Assembly: GCA_964528595.1 (NCBI GenBank)
Contig: CAZGTM010000087.1
Location: forward strand, 1-12,525
DNA from: CAYFKJ01 sp964528595
GTDB lineage: Bacteria > Pseudomonadota > Alphaproteobacteria > UBA2966
Reading direction: 5' to 3'
Length of the DNA: 12,525 bases
Numbering within the stretch: the first letter of the stretch is position 1; the number at the start of each line of letters is the position of its first letter. The translations under genes and the position numbers were made by a program. Shown in pieces: positions 1-7,297 of this stretch. The notes under the pieces are model-generated. The model was not told where the DNA came from. It was given only the letters and a program-made list of their open reading frames with translations, and ran no database searches.

Positions 1-2
1 AA

Positions 3-77
<75 letters not shown>

Positions 78-109
78 TTATCTTGGCGGCCTGATGGTTC
101 GGCGCAAGG

Positions 110-136
110 CGCGCCGGCGGCCGGAAAAGCGGCGCG
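110..136 (-). other. GC-rich hairpin between hemY and the tRNA gene
   Basis: A 7-bp perfect stem (CGCGCCG at 110-116 pairing with CGGCGCG at 130-136) encloses a 13-base loop just after the hemY stop. Read on the minus strand it is not followed by a T run, so it is not a standard intrinsic terminator. It could protect the 3' end of the operon mRNA or separate it from the tRNA. In DNA this GC-rich, such a stem can arise by chance. Confidence 0.25.
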
Positions 137-139
137 AAA

Positions 140-1537
140 CTACTCCTCTACGCCGGCGGCGTCAACGCCTGTCCGCGCCGAGGCTTCACCTCCGGCAACG
201 CTGTCAGCCACAATCGACGCCGCCCCGGCCGCCCGGTCATGTCCCGGCCGGCCCCAGGCCAGCTTGTCGAACTCGTTGCAGGCAGCGCAATGGGCCGCCC
301 ACTCTTCATGGGGCTGTCCGCAGGCCGTACAGACCCAGACGTCATCGGGTGCCGCATCGGACAGGCGCACCAGCCAGTCGCGGGCGTTGGCCGCCTGGCC
401 GCTTTCCTGTTCCTCAAGGTCGGCCATCAGTCGGCAGAGGCGGCGTTCCACCGGGCCCGAGCGCGCCTCGGCCAGCACAGGTTCCAGCTGCGCCCTCGCG
501 GCATCGAACTGGCGCGCGCCGATCAGCCAGCCGGCCAGCGCCACGCGGCTTTCGACGTGGCCCGGATTGGCGGCCACCAGCCGGTTGAAATGTTCGACCA
601 GGATTTTTGGTTCGGCATCGGGCCAGATGGCGGCATAAGCCGAAGCCAGCTGCGGATGCGGCGTGGTACGCCAACAGGCGGCGATGACATCGGCGGCTCG
701 GCGGGCCTTGCCGGCGGCACCTAAGAGACGGCCGGCCAGGAGTGCGGCGGGCACGAAGGCGGTGTCGAGATCGTGCGCCTGTTCCGCCAGTTTGATGGCG
801 CGACGCTGCTCACCCCGCCCTTCGGCCTCCAGCGCTTGGGCGTGCAGCGAGATGGCCTTGCGCCGCCGGCTGGCCTCGCGGTCGATGGATTTGCGCTTGG
901 TGGCGTCCGCCAAGGTCGCGGCGGCTTCTTTCCATTGCCCGGTCTTGGCCTGCAGGGAAAACAAGGCGTCCGAAGCCCAGGCCGCATCGGGCCTGGCGTT
1001 GTGCGCCCGCGTCGCGTAACCCAGCGCGGCTTTGGTATCGCCCGCCCGCATGGCCTGGGAGAGCAATCCGCGCAAGGCGAGAAATTCGGTTTCAGGCCGG
1101 GCCAGCATCTCGTCGAAATAACGCGCCGCCGCCGCGTCGTCGCCGTCCAGTTGGGCCGCCTGGGCCGACAGCAATTGCGTCAACGGCGGGGATTCCAACA
1201 AGGCTTCGGCCTGGCGCGCCAGCCGGCGGGCTTCGCCGGCATCACCGGCGGCCACGGCGACGAGGCCTTTGGTCAAGGCGCTGTAGCCGCGCCGTTCGCG
1301 TCCCCGCGCCCGGCTTTCCGCCAGCGCCGCGGGACCGCGGCCGAGCCAGAGCCAGAAACGGTACAAGAGCGCCACCACTGCAACGAACACGGCCAGGGCC
1401 ACGGCAGCGACGGCGACGCTGGCTTCGATGCGCCAGCCCTGCCAGTCGACGACCAGGGCGCCGGGATGATCGGCGAACCAGGCCGCCGCCAATGCCGCGG
1501 CGACGATAAGAACGACAATGTAGGCCGTGCGGATCAT
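140..1537 (-). CDS. hemY: HemY-like membrane protein with helical (TPR-like) repeats and a C-terminal zinc ribbon
   Basis: 465 aa. Residues about 4-22 and 41-64 are two hydrophobic segments around a short loop with DWQGWRIE, the HemY_N domain seen in haem-operon HemY proteins. Residues about 85-395 are alpha-helical TPR-like repeats rich in Ala, Arg and Leu. The end carries two CxxC pairs (C403, C406, C417, C420) with CG and HC contexts, a predicted four-Cys zinc ribbon or rubredoxin knuckle. The start ATG overlaps the mitofilin stop as ATGA (1534-1537), so the two are probably translationally coupled. This HemY is the TPR membrane protein of haem operons, not the Bacillus protoporphyrinogen oxidase of the same name. 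Its biochemical role is not settled; a scaffold or regulator of the tetrapyrrole pathway is inference. The tail after residue 435 is low-complexity. Confidence 0.9.
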   Translation of the reverse strand: MIRTAYIVVLIVAAALAAAWFADHPGALVVDWQGWRIEASVAVAAVALAVFVAVVALLYRFWLWLGRGPAALAESRARGRERRGYSALTKGLVAVAAGDAGEARRLARQAEALLESPPLTQLLSAQAAQLDGDDAAAARYFDEMLARPETEFLALRGLLSQAMRAGDTKAALGYATRAHNARPDAAWASDALFSLQAKTGQWKEAAATLADATKRKSIDREASRRRKAISLHAQALEAEGRGEQRRAIKLAEQAHDLDTAFVPAALLAGRLLGAAGKARRAADVIAACWRTTPHPQLASAYAAIWPDAEPKILVEHFNRLVAANPGHVESRVALAGWLIGARQFDAARAQLEPVLAEARSGPVERRLCRLMADLEEQESGQAANARDWLVRLSDAAPDDVWVCTACGQPHEEWAAHCAACNEFDKLAWGRPGHDRAAGAASIVADSVAGGEASARTGVDAAGVEE

Positions 1538-2826
1538 TGGGCCGCGGCCTTCCGGCCGGCTAGCCGCGCGACCACCAGACGCGACAGCACCGCGACGGCG
1601 TCAGCCGCATCCTGCCGCGCCCGGGCGCGCTGGAGCCATGCAGCGGCGGCATCGAGAGCCGTGCCCTCCAGCTTCGAGATTTCTTCGACGGCGGCGCCCA
1701 GCTCGCCGGCCTTGAGCCGCGCTTCCGCCCGGGCCACCCGGGCTTCGGCGCCAACGCCTTCGACCTCACCGGTGCGGCGGATGCTGACCAGGGAAGCGAC
1801 GCGGGACCAGGCCCGGCCCATCCAGCCCTCGTATTCCGACCCGGCGCTTCGCACCAGGGCGGGCGCCAGCGCCGCTAGTTCCCGCCGAAGCTCCGCCAGC
1901 GTGGCCAGTTCTAGAACGCCGGCGGCCTTTAACTTACTGACTTCAGCCAGAACGTCGGATCCGGCGTCGCCCGCCAGAAGTTCGACAGCCGCAAGATCGG
2001 CGGCGAAGTTCCGGCCGCCGTCCACCGTCACCCGCAATTGGCTGACCGCGGCCACCAGTGCGGCGCCCTCGCCGCTGCCGCCCCCGGCCGTGTCTTGTTG
2101 GTCGGCCAGGGCCGCCAGCCGCGCCTCGGCGGTCGAGAGCCGAGCCGCCAACGCCGCGTTTTGCTCTCGCAGTGCGTCCGTCTGGCCCTGGTTCTGCAAC
2201 GCCCCGGCCAAGGCCGTTTCCAGCGCTGTCAGGCGCTTGAGCAGGGCCGCCGACGGCTCGCCCGAAGCGCCGGCGCCATGATCCACGCCATGATCGGCGA
2301 GTTCGGCCACCGTATCGGCGAGTTTCTGAGACAGGTCCGCAATCCTGGAATCCAGCGCCGCCAGCTTGGTGTCCAGGTCCGGGGCGGCGTCCGGGGCGGC
2401 CTCCAGTTTGTCCACGCGGCCGGCGATCGCGGAAATCTCGCCGCGCAGCTGATCCAGGCCCGGATCCTCCTCGCTGGCGGATTTTTCCACGTCGGCGAGG
2501 CGCGCCGCCAGACTATCGAGCGCACCGGCGATTTCCGCCACCCGTTCGGCGCCAGGCTGCCAATCCGCTGGAAGATAGGGCGCGAGGCGCGGCTGAAGCT
2601 GTGGCCAGGCGACGAAACCACCGACAAAGGCCGCCGCCACCAGCAACACGATCAGGGTGCCGGTAAAGCCGCTCTTTTTCTTTTCGACCGGCTGGGAGTC
2701 CGGAACGCCGGCCGACGCGGCCGCCTTCTTCGCGGCGGCGGGCTTGGCGGCGCTCTTCTTCGCGGGTTTCTTCGCGGCGTCCGGTTTTTTGGCGTCATCG
2801 GCGGCTTTTTTGTCACTCGGGCTCAT
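1534..2826 (-). CDS. Mitofilin/Mic60-like inner-membrane protein
   Basis: 430 aa from the ATG at 2826. A Lys/Ala/Pro-rich cytoplasmic N-terminus (1-52) precedes one transmembrane segment (about 54-72). About 92-245 is heptad-like, with Leu, Ala and charged residues, as expected for a periplasmic coiled coil. About 255-425 is a helical domain like the mitofilin C-terminus. This topology and the place between hemD and hemY match alphaproteobacterial Mic60, the homologue of the mitochondrial crista-junction protein, tied to inner-membrane shaping and contact with the outer membrane. An in-frame GTG at 2835 would add three residues, but a GGAG ribosome site (2835-2838) lies 8 bases from the ATG and includes that GTG, so the ATG is preferred. 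It starts 21 bases after the hemD stop. Because of low complexity the family call rests on architecture plus context more than on residue motifs. Confidence 0.85.
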   Translation of the reverse strand: MSPSDKKAADDAKKPDAAKKPAKKSAAKPAAAKKAAASAGVPDSQPVEKKKSGFTGTLIVLLVAAAFVGGFVAWPQLQPRLAPYLPADWQPGAERVAEIAGALDSLAARLADVEKSASEEDPGLDQLRGEISAIAGRVDKLEAAPDAAPDLDTKLAALDSRIADLSQKLADTVAELADHGVDHGAGASGEPSAALLKRLTALETALAGALQNQGQTDALREQNAALAARLSTAEARLAALADQQDTAGGGSGEGAALVAAVSQLRVTVDGGRNFAADLAAVELLAGDAGSDVLAEVSKLKAAGVLELATLAELRRELAALAPALVRSAGSEYEGWMGRAWSRVASLVSIRRTGEVEGVGAEARVARAEARLKAGELGAAVEEISKLEGTALDAAAAWLQRARARQDAADAVAVLSRLVVARLAGRKAAAQ

Positions 2827-2834
2827 CGAGGGCA

Positions 2835-2838
2835 CTCC
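2835..2838 (-). promoter_or_regulatory. Ribosome binding site deciding the mic60 start
   Basis: GGAG on the minus strand, with an 8-base spacer to the ATG at 2826. It overlaps the upstream in-frame GTG at 2833-2835, which would itself lack a correctly placed site. This favours the shorter 430-residue protein. Confidence 0.6.
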
Positions 2839-2847
2839 GGGGCGAAT

Positions 2848-3552
2848 TCAGCTGTTAAGAAGTTCAATGAGGGCGTCCTGTTCAGGGCGTTCGGCGACGC
2901 AAACCGCGCGCCAGGGAAGATCGGCAATTTTCTCGGCCACGGCCTGGCTGAGACAAAACACATTGGCCTCGCTTAGGCAATCTTCAAGAGTGGCGCGCCG
3001 AACCAGGTCGGCAAAGGTGGCGGCGGTGCGTGGCGAATAGAGCAGAACACCATCGACCGATCGTTCGCTTAATGCGGCGGCGGCGGCCGTGGGCAGTTCG
3101 GTCGCCGTTTCGGCACCATAAAGCACGGCCCGGCGGACTTCAAAACCGGCCTCTTCCAACGCGCCGGCCAGATCGCCCGCCAGCCGGCTGCCGGCGGCAT
3201 GAACCAGGACGCCGGCAGCCGGTTCCAGCGCACCGATAACCAGTTCGGCGAGGGCCGCCACATCGCCGGCCGCCGACCGCACCTGTTGGAAACCGGCCTG
3301 CTCCGCCGCCCGCGCCGTTGCGTCTCCGACTGCGAAAACTGCGATATCGCGCCGTGCGGTCCGACGCGCGAAGGCGCGGATGCCGTTGGCGCTGGTGGCG
3401 AGCAGGGCCTGGGCGTCCGTGAGGTCCAGATCGGCGTCTTCGTCGTAGCGGATCGTCATCAACGGGGCCTCGACAACCGTGTGGCCCATTTGCGCCAGGC
3501 TTGCCGTCAACGACGCGGCATCATCGGCCGGACGGGTGTTGATCAGGCGCAT
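2848..3552 (-). CDS. hemD: Uroporphyrinogen-III synthase
   Basis: 234 aa, normal length for the family. The enzyme closes and inverts ring D of hydroxymethylbilane to give uroporphyrinogen III, the branch point to haem, sirohaem, cobalamin and chlorophylls. It is poorly conserved, but the two-lobe pattern is visible. An N-terminal strand with NTRP (about 5-8) starts the first lobe; TSANGIRAF (53-61) and FAVGDATA follow. The second lobe shows VLVHAAGS, then GVLLYSPRTAATF, and near the end CLSQAVAEKI. It starts 3 bases after the hemC stop and ends 21 bases before the mic60 ATG, so it is co-transcribed with both. No good Shine-Dalgarno sequence is visible, as expected for a gene fed by translational coupling. 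Confidence 0.95.
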   Translation of the reverse strand: MRLINTRPADDAASLTASLAQMGHTVVEAPLMTIRYDEDADLDLTDAQALLATSANGIRAFARRTARRDIAVFAVGDATARAAEQAGFQQVRSAAGDVAALAELVIGALEPAAGVLVHAAGSRLAGDLAGALEEAGFEVRRAVLYGAETATELPTAAAAALSERSVDGVLLYSPRTAATFADLVRRATLEDCLSEANVFCLSQAVAEKIADLPWRAVCVAERPEQDALIELLNS

Positions 3553-3555
3553 CGT

Positions 3556-4494
3556 TTACTGGGCGGTCATGAAATCCGGGCCGGCGCGGTGTTTGAGCTC
3601 CGCCCCGGCATCGAGGCCCAGGGCCTCGGCATCGCCGGCAGCGCCCTCGCGCGTCGTATCCAAGGCTTCGGAGCCGTCGGGCCGCAGCACCCGGGCGCGC
3701 AGGAAAATTCGATCGCCGTCCAGGATCGCCAGCGCCGCGATGGGCGTGCGGCAGGAACCGTCAAGGGCTGAGAGAACGCCGCGCTCGGCAGCAACGCAAG
3801 CGGCCGTTTCGGCGCAGGCCAAAGGCGCCAACAGCACGGCGATGCGGTCATCGTCGTTGCGGCATTCGATGCCGACCGCGCCCTGGGCCACCGCCGGCAG
3901 CATCTGGTCGATCTCGAACACCGCCGTGGCGACATCGGCCATGCCCAGGCGGTTGAGGCCGGCTTTGGCAAGCAGCGTGGCGTCAACTACGCCTTCTTCC
4001 AGTTTGCGCAGGCGGCTTTGTACGTTGCCGCGGAAAGTCTCCACCCTGAGATCGGGACGCCGGTTGAGGATCTGTGCTTGGCGGCGCAGCGACGCGCTGC
4101 CGACAACGGCGCCTTCGGGCAATTCGTCCAAGGTTGCCGCACGCGGGCTGATGAAGACGTCGCGCACGTCCTCGCGCGGCAGCAGGCAGGGGATCCCCAG
4201 GCCATCGGGAAACTCGGTCGGCATATCCTTCATGGAATGGACCGCCATATCGATGGAGCCGTCGGCGAGACCGTCCTCGATCTCCTTGGTGAAGAGCCCC
4301 TTGCCGCCGATTTCCGAAAGCGCCCGGTCCAAGACTTTGTCGCCGGTGGTCTTTATGATGACGATCTCGGTGTTATCCTCGGTAAGGTGGGCGTGGGCCG
4401 CGACCAAGCGGTCGCGCACCTCGTGGGCCTGGGCCAGCGCCAGGGGGCTGCCCCGCGTGCCGATGCGGACGCCGTTATGCAGTTCTGCGTTCAT
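3556..4494 (-). CDS. hemC: Hydroxymethylbilane synthase (porphobilinogen deaminase)
   Basis: 312 aa, the usual size. It polymerises four porphobilinogen molecules into hydroxymethylbilane on a covalent dipyrromethane cofactor. Visible motifs are IGTRGSPLALAQA (11-23), GDKVLD (51-56), GGKGLFTKEIE (63-73), HSMKDMPTE with catalytic Asp90, GSASLRRQAQ (132-141), FRGNVQSRL (154-162) and LDGSCRTPIAA with Cys248 as cofactor attachment site. The frame stays open upstream to 4665, but those 57 residues run antisense into tsaD and resemble no HemC N-terminus, so the ATG at 4494 is chosen. That start has no convincing Shine-Dalgarno (CACCACCTACC precedes it), so a leaderless or weakly initiated mRNA is possible. 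It is the first gene of hemC-hemD-mic60-hemY and diverges from tsaD. Confidence 0.97.
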   Translation of the reverse strand: MNAELHNGVRIGTRGSPLALAQAHEVRDRLVAAHAHLTEDNTEIVIIKTTGDKVLDRALSEIGGKGLFTKEIEDGLADGSIDMAVHSMKDMPTEFPDGLGIPCLLPREDVRDVFISPRAATLDELPEGAVVGSASLRRQAQILNRRPDLRVETFRGNVQSRLRKLEEGVVDATLLAKAGLNRLGMADVATAVFEIDQMLPAVAQGAVGIECRNDDDRIAVLLAPLACAETAACVAAERGVLSALDGSCRTPIAALAILDGDRIFLRARVLRPDGSEALDTTREGAAGDAEALGLDAGAELKHRAGPDFMTAQ

Positions 4495-4561
4495 GGTAGG
4501 TGGTGCTAATGCCCGGACGCCAAAAGGGCAAGTGTTTTTGCCGCGGATAGGAAGTGACACG
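4495..4561. promoter_or_regulatory. Divergent hemC-tsaD intergenic region with inverted repeat
   Basis: These 67 bases must hold, or lie close to, the promoters of both the haem operon (leftward) and tsaD (rightward). An inverted repeat GGCAA-N6-TTGCC spans 4527-4542, shaped like an operator but matching no regulator site I can name. I found no FNR-type TTGAT-N4-ATCAA box and no clear -35/-10 pair on either strand. Confidence 0.4.
4549..4554 (+). promoter_or_regulatory. Ribosome binding site deciding the tsaD TTG start
   Basis: AGGAAG lies 7 bases before the TTG at 4562. No ATG is in frame between here and the conserved TsaD N-terminus, and the in-frame GTG at 4532 has no ribosome site. TTG is therefore the most credible start. 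Confidence 0.6.
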
Positions 4562-5641
4562 TTGTCGCAAAGGGACAGCCAGCCGAGGAAAGTCCTCGGC
4601 ATCGAATCAAGCTGTGACGAAACAGCGGCCGCCGTGGTCGACGGCGAGCGCCGCATTCTGGCCAACGTGGTGCTGTCGCAGATCGCCGATCATGCGCCTT
4701 ATGGCGGCGTCGTGCCTGAGATCGCCGCGCGCGGGCACATCGAGCATCTCGACCGCCTGATCGCCGAGGCCATGGGCCAGGCGGGTATCGGCTTCGATGA
4801 ACTGGACGGCGTCGCCGCCACCGCCGGTCCGGGCCTGATCGGCGGCGTCATGATCGGGCTGGTCACCGCCAAGGCCATCTGCGCCGCCCGCGGTCTGCCT
4901 CTGCTGGCCGTCAACCATCTTGAGGGCCACGCCCTGACGGCACGCCTCACCGACGACGTCGGCTTCCCCTACCTTTTGCTGCTGATCTCGGGCGGGCACT
5001 GCCAATTGGTGGCGGTGGAACGCGCCGGCCGCTACCGCCGTCTCGGCACCACCATCGACGATGCGGTGGGCGAAGCCTTCGACAAGGCCGCCAAGATGCT
5101 CGACCTCGGCTATCCAGGCGGCCCCGCCGTCGAGGCGGCGGCCAAAGAAGGCAACCCCGGACGCTTCGCCCTGCCGCGCCCGATGAAGGGCCGGCCGGGC
5201 TGCGATTTTTCCTTCTCGGGTCTTAAAACGGCCCTGCGTCAGACGACGGAGAAGTTGGGCGGTGACCTGACCGGTGGGGACAAGACGGACCTGGCGGCAT
5301 CCTTCCAGGCAGCCGTGGCCGATGTTCTGGCCGACCGCACCGGCAACGCCATGGCGGCGTTCGCCGAGCAGCACCCGGGCACCCGCCGGTTGGTCGTCGC
5401 CGGCGGCGTCGCGGCCAACCAGGCCTTAAGATCGCGGCTGACCGCCGCCGCTGAAGCCATGGATTTCGAGTTGTCCGTGCCGCCACCCGCTTTGTGCACC
5501 GACAATGCGGCGATGATCGCCTGGGCCGGCCTGGAGCGTCTGAACCTCGGACTGGTGGACGCCCTGGACGCACCGGCGCGGGCGCGTTGGCCGCTGGATG
5601 AGGCGGCAGCCCCCAAGCCCTTCGCCGGCGCCAAAGCCTGA
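4562..5641 (+). CDS. tsaD: tRNA N6-threonylcarbamoyladenosine synthase subunit TsaD
   Basis: 359 aa from a TTG start. TsaD, with TsaB and TsaE, transfers threonylcarbamoyl from TC-AMP to A37 of ANN-decoding tRNAs. Motifs are VLGIESSCDETAAAVV near 11-26, the metal motif NHLEGH with His119 and His123, LISGGHCQL (141-149) for nucleotide binding, and CTDNAAMIAW with metal ligand Asp314. FSFSGLKTA (216-224) and VVAGGVAANQALR (278-290) are also family-typical. The reading frame is open for over 1 kb upstream, antisense to hemC, so automated calling could produce a false 720-residue protein. It diverges from hemC, and the next gene on its strand starts 43 bases after its stop. It also serves the tRNA-Thr class to which the tRNA at the left edge belongs; that is a general property, not evidence of linkage. 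Confidence 0.96.
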   Translation: MSQRDSQPRKVLGIESSCDETAAAVVDGERRILANVVLSQIADHAPYGGVVPEIAARGHIEHLDRLIAEAMGQAGIGFDELDGVAATAGPGLIGGVMIGLVTAKAICAARGLPLLAVNHLEGHALTARLTDDVGFPYLLLLISGGHCQLVAVERAGRYRRLGTTIDDAVGEAFDKAAKMLDLGYPGGPAVEAAAKEGNPGRFALPRPMKGRPGCDFSFSGLKTALRQTTEKLGGDLTGGDKTDLAASFQAAVADVLADRTGNAMAAFAEQHPGTRRLVVAGGVAANQALRSRLTAAAEAMDFELSVPPPALCTDNAAMIAWAGLERLNLGLVDALDAPARARWPLDEAAAPKPFAGAKA

Positions 5642-5684
5642 CGCATTGATAAGACCCGTGATTAACCCCAAATAACGAGGTATC

Positions 5685-7283
5685 ATGCCGACAGACACCG
5701 CCGAAACCCTGCAGAGCGATTATCGTATCAGCGTCGAGCCCTTGCCCGGCCCCATCAGCGCCATTATCGACGGCGTCCAGGTGGCGTCTAGCGACAAGGC
5801 GCTGGTGATGCACGAATCTTTTCTGCCCAGTTGCGTCTATTTCCCGCTCGAGGACGTCGACCAAAGCCTGCTGCGGCGCAGCACCCTCCATACCTTCTGC
5901 CCGTTCAAGGGCACCGCCAGCTATTGGTCGGTTGCGTTGGACGACGGGGTGAACGAGAACGCGGCCTGGAGCTACAAGCGGCCACTGGACGCCGGCCTGC
6001 CGGTCGGGGGCTACATCTCATTCGCCGAGGCCGAGGTTGAGCGTTATGAGGCGGATGACAATACCAAGGCCGCGCTGGTACCGCCGGTGCCGACAACCAC
6101 CGGGTCTTCGAGCCTGCTGGAGTGGCTCTTGCTGGAAGCTTGGCTGGCCGAGACGCCCGGCGTGCTGACGGCGGAATTGGCGCGTCATTTAAGCGCCACC
6201 GGTATGCCGTTGATGCGCCTTAACGTCGGCATTTGGACACTGCACCCTCAACTTGTCGGCAAGACATTGACCTGGACCAAAGCCGCCGACAGCGTCACCG
6301 TCGTCAACACGCCGCGCGGCGCCCTGACGACGCCGGCTTACCTGAAAAGCCCGGTGCGGTTCGTCTCGGAAGGATTGGGCGGCGTCCGCCAGCGTCTCGA
6401 CGTGGAAAACCCGGAATTCCACTTCCCGGTCATGGACGAATTGCGCGAGGCCGGCGGCACTGATTACGTCGCCATGCCCCTGCCCTTCTCCGACGGCCAG
6501 ATACATACGCTGACGCTCGCTTCGGATGACCCCAACGGCTTTACCGTCGCGGGCCTGGGCCAGCTCTACCTCGCCATTCCGACACTGAGCCGGCTGTTCG
6601 AAGCCCACACGGTGCGGCAGAACACCGCCGTTCTGCTGGATACTTATCTCGGCCCGCGCACCGGCAGGCAGGTGCTCAACGGCCTCACCCAGCGCGGTGA
6701 CGGCGAAAACATTCATGCCGTCATCTGGTTCTGCGATCTCCGGGAATCCTCGGCGCTGGCCGACAGCATGCCGCGCGAAGAATTTCTGCAGAGCCTGAAC
6801 GATTACTTCGATGCCGTGGGCGGCGCCGTTCAGGAACACGGCGGCGAGGTGCTGCGCTTTATTGGCGATGCCGTACTGGCCATCTTCCCGACGGGAGAGA
6901 ACGGCGGCAGCGGCCCCCGTCATTCGGCGGCACAGGCCTGTTATGACGCCATCGAAGCGGTGCGCAGCGCCGATAGCCGCATGATCGAGCTGAACGAACG
7001 GCGCAGCGGCGAAAACAAGGATCCCCTGGGCTTCGGCATCGGCCTGCATCTGGGCGAGGTAACCTACGGCAATATCGGCACGCCGGAGCGCCTCGAATTC
7101 ACAGTCATCGGCGCCGCCGCCAATGAAGCGGCGCGCCTGGAAAACCTCACCAAAGAGCTTCAGACGCAGGTGCTGGTGTCCGACACCTTCGCCGGCGCCT
7201 TTCCCGAAACGCTGAAACCGATGGGCCGCCACGCGTTGCGCGGCGTCAACCAGGAGATGGACGTCTTTACCCTGGCGTCTTGA
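5685..7283 (+). CDS. DUF427-linked class III adenylate/guanylate cyclase
   Basis: 532 aa, three parts. Residues about 12-122 match DUF427 (NTP_transf_9): VYFPLEDVD (51-59), FCPFKGTASYWSV (71-83) and NENAAWSYKRPL (90-101). Residues about 140-315 are a central region with TLHPQLVGKTLTW (185-197) and LDELREAGGTDY, as seen in rhizobial-type soluble cyclases, possibly a divergent GAF-like sensor. Residues about 340-532 are a class III cyclase domain. Metal ligands are Asp351 (WFCDLRESS) and Asp395 (RFIGDAVLAIF). The substrate position is Thr473 (EFTVIG), and the transition-state pair is Asn480 and Arg484 (NEAARLE). The usual purine-binding Lys is Arg391. It should make cAMP; cGMP is not excluded. 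There is no signal peptide or membrane segment, so it is cytosolic. The start ATG has GAGG 4 bases upstream. The ABM gene follows after 14 bases. What DUF427 senses is unknown. Confidence 0.92.
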   Translation: MPTDTAETLQSDYRISVEPLPGPISAIIDGVQVASSDKALVMHESFLPSCVYFPLEDVDQSLLRRSTLHTFCPFKGTASYWSVALDDGVNENAAWSYKRPLDAGLPVGGYISFAEAEVERYEADDNTKAALVPPVPTTTGSSSLLEWLLLEAWLAETPGVLTAELARHLSATGMPLMRLNVGIWTLHPQLVGKTLTWTKAADSVTVVNTPRGALTTPAYLKSPVRFVSEGLGGVRQRLDVENPEFHFPVMDELREAGGTDYVAMPLPFSDGQIHTLTLASDDPNGFTVAGLGQLYLAIPTLSRLFEAHTVRQNTAVLLDTYLGPRTGRQVLNGLTQRGDGENIHAVIWFCDLRESSALADSMPREEFLQSLNDYFDAVGGAVQEHGGEVLRFIGDAVLAIFPTGENGGSGPRHSAAQACYDAIEAVRSADSRMIELNERRSGENKDPLGFGIGLHLGEVTYGNIGTPERLEFTVIGAAANEAARLENLTKELQTQVLVSDTFAGAFPETLKPMGRHALRGVNQEMDVFTLAS

Positions 7284-7297
7284 ATGGGAGAGCCGCC

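Noticed and set aside
108..115. GGCGCGCC also found at 7610-7617, considered as a repeat pair
   Set aside because: An 8-base palindrome expected by chance in GC-rich DNA; the flanks do not match.
773..2281. 502-residue plus-strand open frame
   Set aside because: Antisense shadow of hemY and mic60; Arg/Gly/Ala-rich with no domain, a product of high GC.
3479..4561. Open frame upstream of and continuous with tsaD, giving a 720-residue protein
   Set aside because: It runs antisense through hemC, which has every family motif, and the extra residues are low-complexity Ser/Arg/Ala. TsaD is complete from the TTG at 4562.
4607..5374. 255-residue minus-strand open frame
   Set aside because: Antisense to the conserved core of tsaD.
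5646..5675. Possible promoter before the cyclase (TTGATA as -35)
   Set aside because: No acceptable -10 at 16-18 bases; the best candidates match at only two or three positions.
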